A stretch of 64,000 nt of DNA from Gigaspora margarita (lineage: Eukaryota; Glomeromycota; Glomeromycetes; Diversisporales; Gigasporaceae). The DNA is taken from the NCBI GenBank assembly GCA_009809945.1, contig WTPW01001599.1, forward strand, positions 67,954 through 131,953, given 5' to 3'. Position numbers and translations under genes: made by a program. The notes beneath the pieces are model-generated. The model ran no database searches. It was given only the letters and a program-made list of their open reading frames with translations, and was not told the origin of the DNA. Below are positions 44,945 to 56,382 of the stretch, in pieces (the stretch's first letter is position 1; the number at the start of each line of letters is the position of its first letter).

Positions 44945-47185
44945 TGTGGAATTGGGCCTTTTTTTAGGTAACCAAATTTAGGTCACCAAAAGAATATTGA
45001 AATGTTATACAATTTATTAACATACATATACAGATTTTTAATAACCCATATAATTATTATAGTACAAATACTAGTACGCATACATACGTACATATGGTAA
45101 ATTACTTTTGTTTATTAATAACAAAAGATCTAAATTACAGCAATAGGAGCTTAGATTTAATACTTTCATACAATGATATTGTTTTGCTGACTATATAGGA
45201 TATTAAAGACAAATTATTGTTTATTGATATAGTTTCAAGTGGACTTAAAGTGAATTATATGGGTAATATGAAATGAGAAATCTTGCTGAAGCTCTTAGTT
45301 ATCGCAGGCAATAAAGAACAAAAAAAGTTAGATTGTATGACTGAGGTGCGTTACTGAACCTAGTGCTGGTTCTGATATTGCAGGAATTTCAATTAGGGTG
45401 AAAAGAAAGGCAATAAATGGGACATTAATGAACAAAAAATGCTAATTACCAATAGTGAAAAGGCCAATTAGTATTTTGTTTTGGCTCACACTGATCCAAA
45501 TGCTAGACCCAGTTCTTTATTTACTGGTATAAAAAAATTAATATGGGTCAATGCACTAGTGATTATGAGACATCTCATTTAAAATGTTGTCGTGGCAGAA
45601 AAAAACTTGTAAGTTAAGTTTAATTAAAAAAAATTTAACAAATACATTTATTCAAAATTTTAATTATTTATTTTTTTGAATTAGACTTGGTATTGTTGGA
45701 CTATAAAGCTGCTATTATTTGAGCAAATTATCTAGTCCCTTCAGAGTGTGGGATATTTTAAAATTATAGACAAAGAAAAAAATAGGTATCATCAATATTT
45801 ATTTTATAAACATACCCCTTTGTTATGATTTTTTATAACCTTTTAATTCCTTTTTCTTAATAGAATGATTGGAATCAGATATTGTACAAAGCAAAGTGAT
45901 AAAAAAAGATGATTCAAATTATATAAAAATATGCTCATGCTTGGTAATAGCAAATTTTTGTTTTATTTTCTTATTATTATAGATTAACATCTATATCATA
46001 TCTTTAGGACAAAAAAATGAGGAAAATGAATCATGGGGGTGCAGTTATCATAGCAATAATGGATATTCTTTTTATTCAGGAAGCGGCATACCATATGATC
46101 TATCATATGATAGAATTATTTCTGGATATACTACTGGTGATATAGTTGGATGCTATCTAATTTTAAGGGAAATATAATATTTTATATTAAAAATGGAATT
46201 AACTTAGGTAGCCAATATTTAGAATTAAAAGTTATTTTTTTTTAAAATAAATAGGTAATTTAATAATTATAAAATATTTTAAGAAATTGCATGCTATCTA
46301 CATGGCAATTTCAAGGGCATACTATATCCTTGTATTGGGTTAACTTCAGAACTTTCAAAAAAATTTATTTCTATTTCTTAGCCCAGATTTTACTATAACA
46401 AGTGTAAACTTGTATTATATTAAATAATCTAAACTATAAACTGTCTATATGAATGATTCTAAACTAAAATATAAATAATTTAAATTAGAAAATGCAATAT
46501 TGCCTATAATATTAAATATTAAACTTATATTTTGCCAGTTTTAATAACCATGATAGTTTTAGTGCCTTCTGATAGTTTTATCTATAAATTTTAATTAATA
46601 ATAATTAGAAATCAATAGATTATAGTAGTAAAAACAAAAGGATTAAAAATATAAATAAAAATATATGCCAAAAATCTTTCCAATAAAAAAATATGATTTA
46701 AAGAGGAAAAGAATAATTCAGACTATAGTACTAAATTTCATCTAACAACTATAAAATCTACCACCTGAACTAAATTATAAAAAAATTAATAAGTGAATAA
46801 AAAACTTGTTAAACTAAAAATACTTCAAAATTTATATTGCTAAATAGCAACAATAGATAGGACATAAACCTATTTTTTGATCAAGAATTTTAGATTTGCG
46901 AATACTGTAAGATTTTTATTTTTTTATTTTTGTTGTTATAAGCTAAGTTTATACTATTTATTGATCAACAAAAAATATTTTTTGATTAGACAAATTAGCA
47001 CTAATAGCAATATACTAGTAAAGTTTTATAGTAAGTTATTATATAGTTTACTGGAAGTTTTCTTTACATTCTTTTTTACTTTATTAGTATTAATAAAATT
47101 CATGATTTTGATTGGACAATTTAAATATGACCCTCAAAATTTGGGGTTACAAATTTAGAGTGAGTATTCAAATCAGCCCATATGT
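44945..47185. mobile_element. 2.2-kb insertion in the 5' LTR, carrying a SPRY relic
   Basis: This segment has no counterpart in the 3' LTR. Candidate inverted ends lie near its edges: GGTAACCAAATTTAGGTCA at about 44968 and, read from the right, GTAACCCCAAATTTTGAGGG at about 47150. They match well but are imperfect and no target duplication is clear. The interior is AT-rich and includes the SPRY-like relic. The best guess is a non-autonomous DNA transposon that captured a host gene segment. Confidence 0.5.
45699..46245 (+). pseudogene. SPRY-domain protein relic with retained introns
   Basis: Three coding pieces match the SPRY fold, a protein-interaction domain: LVPSECGIF (45730-45757), IGIRYCTKQSD (45868-45900) and ESWGCSYHSNNGYSFYSG with GDIVGC (46023-46155), then after a one-base frameshift IFYIKNGINLG. 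Between pieces there are intron-like gaps, 45787-45864 (GTATCA...TTAATAG) and one around 45944-45982 ending TTATTATAG. Retained introns mean the copy came from genomic DNA and not by retroposition. In-frame TGA and TAA in the first piece and the frameshift make it non-functional. I recall SPRY proteins as a large family in arbuscular mycorrhizal fungi. Confidence 0.65.
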
Positions 47186-47732
47186 AATGCTTATACTACT
47201 TATAACGCTTATACTGCTTATAATGCTTATATCGCTTAAACGCTTATACTATTTATAATGATTATACTGCTTATAACAATTATACTGCTTATAATGATTA
47301 TACTATTTATAACACTTATACTACTTATAATGCTTATATCACTTATAACGCTTATACTGCTTATAATGATTGTAATGTTTATCATCATAATTAATGCTTA
47401 TAATACTTATTCTAAAATGTATTTAAAGACATAAAATTTCTCTTAGTCAAATTAGACCAAGACACCCCACTTCTCTTATACTTATTAAATATCTTGTAAA
47501 AGAATTTTTTAGAAATAGAAGCCTAGAAATAGCCCTCTTGTCTATTATTATAAATAAAGAAACTATTGTTAACTCTAAATACTATTCTGAACTATCTATA
47601 GAGAAGAATATAGTTTCTTACGGACTAAGAAATTATGCTTACCTCTTGAACACTACTATAATCTGATAAAAAATCCTTGTAGCTATGTCATTGTTATAGT
47701 AAGGAATAAAAGAAGGCCTTTCTACTATAATA
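47186..47732 (+). mobile_element. 5' LTR of Ty3 element, right fragment
   Basis: Matches 58985-59550. It begins with a degenerate GCTTATAATG/GCTTATACT minisatellite (to ~47405) and continues through AGAAATAGAAGCCTAGAAAT and GCCCTCTTG to CTACTATAATA; the 3' copy ends CTACTGTAACA. Confidence 0.8.
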
Positions 47733-47734
47733 TT

Positions 47735-47752
47735 TGGTGCCTTTTGGTGAAA
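47735..47752 (+). promoter_or_regulatory. Probable tRNA primer-binding site
   Basis: TGGTGCCTTTTGGTGAAA starts 2 bp after the LTR end, as expected for a primer-binding site complementary to a tRNA ending in GGCACCA. Which tRNA cannot be told from this window. Confidence 0.55.
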
Positions 47753-48096
47753 AGCTCTAAAACATTCAGATATTATTGAAGATCTATCTACTGTATTTTG
47801 CTGCTGTTCATCCACAAAGAATTCTCTCTTCACACTTGCTGCTGCTACCATTATTCTCTCTCTTACTATTATTATTTTACTTGCTGCTATTTATTTTCTA
47901 CTATTATTATTTCTACTTGCTATTGTTATTTTATATCACTACTATTATATCATCTAGCTGCTGTTTATATTTACTACTATTATCTTTTGAAACTCATCCT
48001 AGCTGCTGTTTTAATTTCTTAGCAACTATTTTTGCTAAAGGACATTGCTACTAATTAATTATTGCCAAAACTTTATTTTAAAAGGTCATAAGGCCT

Positions 48097-49850
48097 ATGA
48101 CTACTGAAATTAACAAATTATACAATTGACTTATTAGAGACCATCTATACACACATCATCAAAACCCTGCTCTTCCTTTTTCTTCTCTTCAAGCAAATGC
48201 TTCTGATCTTTCTTATCAAGATTGCTATTCCCCTTCTAGAACTAGTAGTCATATATTTTCTCAATTTGCTTTTGGAAGATTCTGGTATTTGTATACTGGT
48301 ACCTACAATACTAATATCTATACCTCGCAGACTACTAGCAACTTTGAATGCTTATCTGTTACCCAAGACTCTGCTACTATCCATGCTTGTATTTGAGATA
48401 TTATTTTTAGCTGCTATTACCAAGTTGAACTTGAAAACCCAGAAGAAATTGTTCTTGCCCTTCTCCAACATAATACCGGATACACTATCTTATCTCCTAT
48501 TGACTTTAATGACTATACTATTTTTGATTATTATCTTGATACTAAACCTGAACCTAATAACTGACCCAATAACCCTTACCCTAACATTGGATCTCCTATT
48601 ACTATTAATGGACCTAGCACTGCACCTTTTTTACTACTCTTATTACTCTCTCTACTAGCTCTACTCTAACCCTCTTTGGTGATAACAATAGTACTACTAG
48701 CTCTCACTCACCATGTCTTCTATGTATTAGTTTAACTGATAGTTCTGTCACTCCTACATCTTGAAAACTAGAAGTTGACCTTGAAAACCTTCTTGAAACT
48801 ACTGCTCTTGAAATAGGTCAAACTCTACCTGCTAATAATACAGATATTACTGAATATAATCAAAAACCTCTTCTACCTCCACCTGAAGTTAACCTACTAT
48901 TCACAACCTATTTTCTACTCCCAGTCAACCCACTACTTGTAACTAACCCATCTATTAATATAGCTGAACAAACTATTGCCAATGCTGCCCATGCTATTAA
49001 TACCCTTGATGCTGCTTTTGCAAGAGGAGGACCTGAAAAGAATCTCCTATCCATTAAATTCTTTACTGCCAATAGTATCTAAGACCCACTTGAATGGTAT
49101 ACTAAATTTAAATATGCTACTGTTGCAAACTACTGGAGTGCCAAACAGAAATTGAAACTTGTCCCTGTGTATTTGAAAAGGATTGCCTTAGACTAGTTTT
49201 CTTCTCTTCTAGCTGCTCCTACTGCTTTTAGTAATAATAATAAGGTAGACACTAGTTTTAAATACCTCTTTAAAGCTTGCTTTGTTATCCCTAAGCAAAA
49301 AGCTATATGGCAGAAACAACTCTTCAAAATCAAGCAAGGCACTAATTCTGTTAATGAATATATCAACCAATTCTGAAAATTGAAGAAATGTGTTGACCTA
49401 GAAAATGCCTTTCTTGGAGACTTTTTAACACAAATTTTTTTCAAGAACTTTGTTTTAAGTTTGCTATTAATGTTCAAGCTTCTAAACTTAATAATCTTAA
49501 TGCAACTATCAAAACTGCTCATAAATAGAAAACTGGAAAACTTTTAGCTTTTTCTACTTTAGATACAGACAAAGCCATCCAACAACTAACTGATCAAATT
49601 GCCCAATTTAGCATCAACCTTGCCAAGAAACAACAACCCTCTACCCTCTTAGTAAACTATGCTGACTCTCCTCAACAGGCCAACCCTATCAAGCAATCCC
49701 CTACTTGTCACTACTATGGTCAAACTAGACACTTTATTGCACATTGCCATATAAAAAGAATGATCAAAATCAAAATTGAAGAAGAAACAAATGATCAAAC
49801 AATAACAACTCTTATCAAAATATTAATTTTCTTATAGAACTCCCTCTAAT
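48097..49850 (+). pseudogene. Ty3 element gag
   Basis: Capsid/nucleocapsid region of the LTR element. From ATG 48097 a frame runs ~170 codons interrupted only by TGA (RDHLYTHHQNPALPFSSLQ, then QVELENPEEIVLALLQHNTG). After frameshifts come the retrotransposon gag segment near 49060-49520 (FKIKQGTNSVNEYINQF, LKKCVDLENAFLGDF) and a nucleocapsid zinc knuckle CHYYGQTRHFIAHC at 49706-49747. In the knuckle the second Cys is Tyr (codon 49715-49717), as TGT to TAT would give. The leader 47800-48050 is low-complexity CTACTATTATT. Confidence 0.75.
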
Positions 49851-49949
49851 TCTACTAACTCCTCTACTAACCAGACTCTTAACCCGTAAAAATAGAAAAC
49901 ACTCTTGAACAATACCTTTATTAGAACTGTTCTATTTTCTTATTTGTAT

Positions 49950-51130
49950 AAAGAAGCCAAAACTGCTAACCTAATTTAGGCACCTGCTTATACTATGCTT
50001 GTTAAATGCAATATCAAATTGAACTAGCAACCTTACCAAGCTATTATTGATAGTAGAGCTTCAATTAGTATAATAGCTTACAAGTAGTTCAAGACTTGAA
50101 ACTAAAAATAGAAAAAGCCACCACTAGCCTTATTTTATCTGCTACTAGAACCTCTGCTTATCCATTAAAAATTATTTGAGACCTATCTGTAGAAATTGAT
50201 AGTGCTATTATTCTTATTACTGTTGAAGTTGTACCTGCTACCTCCTATTACTTGTTACTTGGAAATGACTGGGCAAAGAAAGTTAAAGCTTGTTATAACT
50301 GGAAAAATGGCCATTATTCATTTAGATAGAAAAACAAGAAACATACTATCCTTACCTCTTATAAAAGAAACCAACCACTATTCTTACAATCTACTATTAC
50401 TGATTCTGCAGTATTAGACACCTATGAACAAGAATATTTGGTACTCCAAGAAGCTTATGCTTTTAACCAAAAACCAGATATGACCTGCAATGATAATACC
50501 AACCCATGGATTATTCATCAACCAAACATAGATATAGAAGACGATATTCTCCCAGCTCTCGTGTATGTAAAAATTGTGGATCACCTGATCACCTTTTTGC
50601 TAACTGTTCTACCAATTATTGTAATCGTAGCCAACAGGAAGGACATATTGCTGTCTATTGCCTCTAACAACTATCTAGACAAACCTCTTGTCATACCTGC
50701 AATGGGAATAACCATCTATACAGAGATTGCCTTGAGAACCTTTGTTATAATGGGTCATATTGCTATTGACTGCCCTCTTGGAACTCTTAAGGAACAGAAC
50801 TGAGTTTGTCAATATAAATGCAACTTTGATGAAGTTAAATCCAAAAGACTTTATCATTACAGTCCCAGCTGTACTTATTATTGCTGCTATTGCAAAAAAC
50901 CCAATAGACCTGAAGACTTACAAGCTCTTAACAACCAATTTGTTTGCTGTAGATGCTATTCTGACTATCACTATGAACTTGATCCCAATGACCTCTAATG
51001 TTTCTATTATTATAATTAAGATAATAGATGTGAAACCCTTGTCCTATATAAAATTTGTAAAGAAACTAGACCTACTTCTAGAATGTATAGTTTAAAAAGC
51101 CTAGATAAAGCCCTTTGGTTTTGTGACCTT
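49950..51130 (+). pseudogene. Ty3 element protease and zinc-knuckle array
   Basis: The retroviral-type aspartic protease is marked by AIIDSRASISII near 50043-50078; the catalytic DSG is DSR because codon 50055-50057 reads AGA. After the protease, one frame carries zinc knuckles in series: CKNCGSPDHLFANC, CNRSQQEGHIAVYC (one Cys is Ser), CHTCNGNNHLYRDC and a frameshifted CYN-G-HIAIDC (50560-50775). A Cys-rich stretch follows (CQYKC, CTYYCCYCKKP, VCCRCYSDYHYEL; 50807-50995). Zinc knuckles normally sit in gag, so an array between protease and RT is unusual. Stops and shifts are present. Confidence 0.65.
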
Positions 51131-51562
51131 GAGCACCTTTATACTTACAAGGCTGAACAAGATATTCTTTATAACTCTAACCAAAACCTGTGAACTAAAA
51201 TCAAATATTATACTAAATCTAACCATAGTGCCAGATCTCAATATGAAATAAACCAGGCTTTATCTTCAGACTCACAAAAATTTTTTTAGAAAAAAGTGAC
51301 CAATACCTAGCTGAAGCTTTAGAACTACAAGCAACTGATTGAATTCATTAACCATGGAGCCCAGAAGAAATGTCTTTAATACTATGTGCTGAATATAGTT
51401 TTCTAGAAGAAAATAAAGAATTACAGCTGTGACATGCCCTTGAACTTTTTTTTCAGTACTAGCCATCCTAAGTTTTGCAAAGAAGCTGCTTTTGCTAACC
51501 TCAGAAGGAACTTTTCTGAACCTGTAAACCTTTGCAAGGAATGTCATCATGTGGGAGACTTC
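51131..51562 (+). pseudogene. Ty3 element protease-RT linker, part 1
   Basis: Continues the polyprotein in shifting frames: SLDKALWFCDLEHLYTYKAE, SDQYLAEALELQA, PWSPEEMSLILCAEYSFLEE and, just before a MITE, LCKECHHVGDF. TGA and TAA interrupt it. The function of the linker is unknown; the CxxC..HH residues suggest another zinc site. Confidence 0.5.
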
Positions 51563-51791
51563 AATAGAAAAGGGACAAATCATTTTTAGTAAAATTTTTT
51601 TAATTTTTAAATTAAAATATCTTGACAACTACTTAACGAATTTTGATTTTTTTTTTTTTTTTATTTTAATTTTAGAATTATCTAGAATTAAAATAAAAAA
51701 AAATTATTAGATTTAATAAGATAGTTGACAAAATATTTAAGCTCAAAGTTGAGAAAACTTTTACTTAGAAAAAATTTGTCCTTTTTCTATT
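51563..51791. mobile_element. MITE in Ty3 linker, 6-bp TSD GACTTC
   Basis: A 229-bp hairpin element with ends AATAGAAAAGGGACAAATC and AATAGAAAAAGGACAAATT (read from the right), flanked by perfect GACTTC repeats (51557-51562, 51792-51797). It splits the polyprotein frame. Interior arms AAAATTTTTTTAATTTT / AAATTAAAATAAAAAAA fold back. Confidence 0.8.
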
Positions 51792-52130
51792 GACTTCCTC
51801 CTATGTAAAGCACCAAAAAGAATTAGACAAGCATGAAGGATACTGTGCTAACTGTGAACCTCCTCTACCATTTATATTTGAACCAGAACCAGAAATAGTC
51901 CTAGAAGAACCTGTTAAAAGTAACCAAAATATTGTTACCATAGAAGCTTTTGAAGGATTGCAACAACAAGTTAATCAACAAAACCAGACTATTGAACAAC
52001 TTCAACAACAGATTCAGAAACTCAATGTTCTTAACCAATACTTGCTTCAATACATTTAACAGGATGCCCAATATCTTCAACAAAGGACTGAAACCTTTAC
52101 TGTCCTCCTTTCTGATTAAAATTTTTAGAT
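51792..52130 (+). pseudogene. Ty3 element protease-RT linker, part 2, with coiled coil
   Basis: Resumes after the MITE with HQKELDKHEGYCANCEPPLP, a further CxxC pair, then acidic FEPEPEIVLEEPVK and a Gln-rich coiled coil (FEGLQQQVNQQNQTIEQLQQ...) ending at TAA 52057-52059. Confidence 0.55.
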
Positions 52131-52199
52131 AATCCTAGGCAGGGTGACAAACTACCTATTGACTCAAACAATAATATAGATAAACCTCTCGAACCTTCT

Positions 52200-53700
52200 C
52201 CTATTAATTTAGTACCTACCCCTGTATATAGTATAGATATCCTTATCCTCTATAAAGAATATAGTCTTACCCCTAGTACCTTATTAAATATAGGACCTCT
52301 TACTACTAACCAAGAACATAGATTTAGACAATTACTTGAAAAATTTGCAGATATTTTTGCAACAAACATGAATGAATTAGGCTAAACTGATCTAGTTTCC
52401 CATCAGATCTTTATAGAGAATGTATTTCCAATTCATTCCAAATCCTACTCTATTCCTCCAAATGAACAGACATTTATTAAAAAAGAAATCCAATGAATGA
52501 TGAAACATAAACTTATTTGACCTTCTGATAGATCATGAACTTCTTCCATTGTCTTAGTGAAAAAGAAAAATTTTAAATTACACTTCTGTGTAGACTACAG
52601 AAAGCTTAATAATGTTACCAAGAAGGATGCCTACCCACTACCTCACATAGATAAAATGTTGAACACCCTTGCTAAATCATATTGGTTTTCTACCCTAAAT
52701 CTTATAAGTGGATATTAGCAAGTTGCAATGCACCCTAAAGATAGAGAAAAAACTGCATTTGTAACCCACTATAGAATCTACAAATTCAATATGATGCTAT
52801 TTGAACTTTGTAATGCTCCTGCTACCTTTTAGAGACTCATGGACTGAAGTTTGTAGTTGTATATCTTGATGATATGATAGTATATTCTTGTACCTTCAAT
52901 AACTACTTTAAGCATTTAAGTAAAGTATTTCAAAGAATCAAGAAAGCTAGATTCCATCTTAACAATGAAAAATGTACTTTTGGATACAATATCTATCCTT
53001 CTTAGAACATATTATCACACCTAATGGAATAGCCCCAGATCCTGCAAAAAAAGAAGCCATACAGAAAATACAACCATCTCAAAAAATAACCCAACTTCAC
53101 TCATTATTAGAATTAGCTAAATATTATAGACAATTTATCCAAACCTTTTTCTCTATTGCCAAACCCTTAAATCGATTGTTACAAAAAGATAAACCATATC
53201 AATGAACCTGTATTCAACAAGAAGCCTTCAAAGAATTACAAAACTGACTCACTATTGCACCTATATTAGCCTATCCAGACTTTAAAAAGACTTTTATTTT
53301 GGCTACCAATGCTTCTTACTATGGATTTGGTGCTACTCTTAGCCAACTAGACCACAACAAGAAAGAACATTCTATTGCTTATACTAGAAAAGCCTTTGAA
53401 AAGAAAAAGTCAACTATGGTGCAACTGAATTAGAATGTGCTGCTATAGTATGGGCTATTGAACATTTTCTTAAATACCTAGATGCTACTAAATTTATTTT
53501 AGTAACAGACCACTTAGCATTGAAATAGTTACACTCTGCTAAACCTAAAAAAAGGATTGGAAAATGGATTCTTAAACTCCAACTCTATAATTTTGAAATT
53601 CTACATAAACCTGAAAGAATTCACTCTAATGTTGATGCTTTATCATGCCTCCTGACTCAGACAGATAAACCATCTAGATCATGAATTTAGACTGATATAA
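52200..53700 (+). pseudogene. Ty3 element reverse transcriptase and RNase H
   Basis: The reverse transcriptase is clear: LVKKKNFKLHFCVDYRKLN (52557-52610), KDAYPLPHIDKML, STLNLISGY followed by TAG then QVAM, KTAFVTHYRIYKFNMM, LCNAPATF, and the active-site YLDDMIVYS near 52861. RT continues with HIITPNGIAPDPAKKEAIQ (53010-53066) and LAKYYRQFIQTFFSIAKPLN. RNase H follows, where LATNASYYGFGATL has Asn for the first catalytic Asp (codon 53308-53310), then LVTDHLA and NVDAL. Stops appear where the family has Trp, Gln or Arg. Not functional. Confidence 0.9.
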
Positions 53701-53730
53701 TCAACTGTATAACTATTTAGAATCAGATAT

Positions 53731-54127
53731 GGTGCAAGAAATCTATACTCAACATGTTTCAATTTTTAAATTACTATAATTTTTTATGGAAGAGGTTTTT
53801 TAAAAAACTGACCAGTAACTTTGTAGAGCAATATTAGTTCTATAAGTTTGCCAAATATTTTTTTAAAAAACCTTCTCTATAAAAAGTTGATGTGTTTTAA
53901 AGATTACGATTGTTTTATATATAACTACTATGTGTTTCAATTTTAATTAACTTTAAAGTGCTATAACTTTTTATAAAGGCAACATTTTAAAAATCTGACT
54001 AGTAACTTTGTTCATTATAATATGCTCTGCAAATTTGCTAAATAGCTTTTAAAAATATTGTCTCTATAAAAAGTTGATGCATTTTAAAGTTATACTATTT
54101 TATTGTCGAGTATAGGCTTCTTGCACC
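53731..54127. mobile_element. MITE in Ty3 element, GGTGCAAGAAATCTATACTC end
   Basis: A 397-bp element between RT/RNase H and integrase with ends GGTGCAAGAAATCTATACTC and GGTGCAAGAAGCCTATACTC (read from the right) and ATAT on each side. It is the same family as the palindrome at 27294-27707, but here the two arms (around CATGTTTCAATTTT and TTTGCTAAATAGC) have diverged and lie partly in direct order. Confidence 0.75.
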
Positions 54128-54165
54128 ATATAATACCCAAAGAATTCACAGACTATCAAAAAAAC

Positions 54166-55640
54166 AATTAATTAACCAGGCTCAATATTTTGAAACTAGA
54201 CATAACTTGTTATATAAAAAGAATAGAAAAGACCCAGAATACCTCTTCTGAGTTATTAAATGGACAGAAGTTGAACCAATCTATATATAATACATAAACA
54301 TCCCATTGCTAGATATTTGGAAACTGATACTATGTACTACAAAATAGCTGAACGATATTATTGGGGTCAAATGTACCGAGACATTCAAGAATATATGAAA
54401 ACATGTGTGACATGTCAGAAAAGACAAAGAAAAAAAAAGAACTTCTCTATCCAATCCAAATAGAATGTGCTTTTGAAAGAGTTGGAATTGATTTTGTAGG
54501 ACCTCTTCCAATAACTATCCAAAACAATCGTTATATTATTGTTGCTACAGACTACTTAACAAGATAGCCAGAAGCCCATGCTATACTGAATGCCAAAGCT
54601 AATACTCTTGTTCAATTTATTTCTGAAAAATTATTTGTAGATATGGAACTCCTAAAATTATATTCTGTGACCAAGGAAGAAACTTTATTAGTAAAACTAT
54701 ATGAATATTGTGTGAAAAGTTTCTTATCAAATATAAATTCTCTTCACTATACCACCCTCAGACAAATGGAATGGTTGAAAGACTCAATCGAACATTATGC
54801 GAATCACTTGCAAAAGTAAAAGATGATGATGATTGGGATATATACATACTTGCTGTCCTCTTAGTCTACCAAGCAAAAAGACATGCTACCACTGGATATA
54901 CCTCTTTTAGTTAGTCTATGGAAGACAAGCAACACTACCTGTGAAAGCTCTTATTCTAGTACATCCTATAGACAATGCAGATACAGAAATAGATATCCAA
55001 GACAGTATCTTACAACAAGCTTAGGATTTAATAGAAAAATTACTAATAATACAAGAAAAAGCTAGAGAAAATACCCAAAAATTACAAGAAAAACAGAAGA
55101 AATATTTTAATAAAAAGATAAGGGCCATGATATTTATTATGTAATATCCATTTACTATAGAGGCTTACCCCCATGTAAGACCAATCAAAATGCTCAATTT
55201 TGTTACACAAAAAAAATATTTATCCATATTTTGTTATAATTATAGTTAAATAATTTTTAATTTTGATTGGCTAGTAGTCTGGCTTGTGTAATGTAAGATT
55301 TCGTCTGACCCCCACCCCCTAAAATATTATGTAATAAATGTCATTGCTCTAAAAGAAGAAATATTCAAGATTGGAGAAAAAGTATGGATACAACAAAAAG
55401 AATTAGAAATGTCCTGATCTGCTAAATTCGAAGGCAAAAGAATTGGACCTTTTATAATTCAAGAAAAATTGAACAATAGTGCATATAAACTCTGAGATTT
55501 AAAAGAAAAGACCTTATAAAAGTACTATAATAGTAATAGACTTGCTAAGTACTACAAGAAACAGATATGGGAACCAATTATTATAATTGAGAATTAGAAA
55601 TTTTGGAAGAAATTTATTGTGAAAGGGAGTGACAATTGTG
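54166..55640 (+). pseudogene. Ty3 element integrase
   Basis: Integrase of the LTR element. The zinc-binding N-domain is seen as IHKHPIARYLETD ... YYWGQMYRDIQEYMKTCVTC near 54295-54420; the second His is Tyr, as CAT to TAT would give. The core follows: RVGIDFVGPLP (first Asp, 54480-54510), CDQGRNFISKT (second Asp, near 54668) and NGMVERLNRTL (Glu, near 54770), so all three catalytic acids survive. The C-terminal part has EKVWIQQKELEM and KRIGPFIIQEKLNNSAYKL (55370-55500). TAG/TGA codons and frameshifts break it. Near 55620 a purine run GAAAGGGAG precedes TGACAATTG. Confidence 0.9.
55122..55349. mobile_element. TAA-flanked MITE within Ty3 integrase region
   Basis: A 228-bp element; ends GGGCCATGATATTTATTATG and GAGCAATGACATTTATTACA (read from the right), with TAA on both sides (55119-55121, 55350-55352). 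It also has a GGGGGTGGGGG stretch (read on the minus strand) just inside one end, like the longer G-rich MITEs. The integrase tail resumes on its right. Confidence 0.75.
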
Positions 55641-55750
55641 TAAAGCTTTGGCCACTGCCCCATAAAAATTATTGTACTACTTTATTACATATATATATAT
55701 AACTTCATACTCTGATTAAATTTTTCAGATATATTATCCAAACCCCAAAA

Positions 55751-55895
55751 ATGGAATCTACTACCCTACAACCCAATACTATACTAGCCCTTCAAAATTT
55801 TCTTTCTATTTGGAGACAAGACCCCACTGCCCAATACAATTTAAAAATTTCTAGCCAAAATGTAATCTTATGGGATACTCTAATATCAGAAAATT
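55751..55895 (+). pseudogene. Third ORF of Ty3 element, N-terminal fragment
   Basis: From ATG 55751 a frame reads MESTTLQPNTILALQNFLSI, then WRQDPTAQYNLKISSQNVIL and WDTLISENF, and is cut off by the AT-rich insertion. It lies between integrase and the 3' LTR, where extra or env-like genes of LTR elements occur. No homology is recognised. Confidence 0.45.
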
Positions 55896-55993
55896 TTATA
55901 TATAGATATTGATCGATATATAATATTTAATCATTTTATATTGATTATAAAATATTGTTATATATCGATTAATTGGATAAAAATTGATATATA

Positions 55994-56242
55994 GGGGTGA
56001 GTCAATAGAAACGCACCATAATTTTATTAAGTAAATTTTTTTGAAACTTTAAACAAGAATAACTTGACAACAACTTAATCAAATTTAATAAAAAATTTTT
56101 TAAAACAATTCTAAAAACTTGTAAAATTTAATTAAAAAAATTTTTATTAAATTTTATTAAGTTGTTGTCAAGTTATTCTTGTTTAAAGTTTTAAAAAAAT
56201 TTCATTAAAATTAATATGGTGCGTTTTTACTGACTCATCTCC
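55994..56242. mobile_element. MITE nested in the AT-rich insertion
   Basis: A 249-bp element with ends GGGGTGAGTCAATAGAAACG and GGAGATGAGTCAGTAAAAAC (read from the right), both continuing to CGCACCAT. Each arm includes AAGAATAACTTGACAAC, so the whole folds back. Flanks are TATA and ATAT. Confidence 0.75.
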
Positions 56243-56382
56243 ATATATCTAAATTGATATATATCATTTTCTATATTAAATTATTATATATCTATAAATT
56301 GATTATAATTGGAATTATATGAAATGATATATAATAATTAACAGATCTTTAATGATTATATAGTGTTTTGAATCACTGAGTA

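Noticed and set aside
46877-47158. 93-codon hydrophobic plus-strand frame in the LTR insertion
   Set aside because: AT-rich random frame ending in the candidate inverted terminus; no family resemblance.
47776-48054. Leu/Tyr-rich membrane-like frames
   Set aside because: Low-complexity CTACTATTATT leader between the primer-binding site and gag; hydrophobicity is a by-product.
48097-53700. TGA codons at Trp positions suggesting a changed genetic code
   Set aside because: TGG is also used for Trp in the same frames, TAG and TAA occur as well at Gln/Trp/Arg sites, and catalytic residues are lost. The intact spliced gene uses normal TAA. Decay is the simpler explanation.
55617-55640. Polypurine tract and LTR start (GAAAGGGAG then TGACAATTG) as the true 3' end of the Ty3 element
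   Set aside because: No LTR-sized match to this sequence was found upstream of gag, whereas 44800-47732 and 58850-59550 match each other. It is kept only as a possibility.
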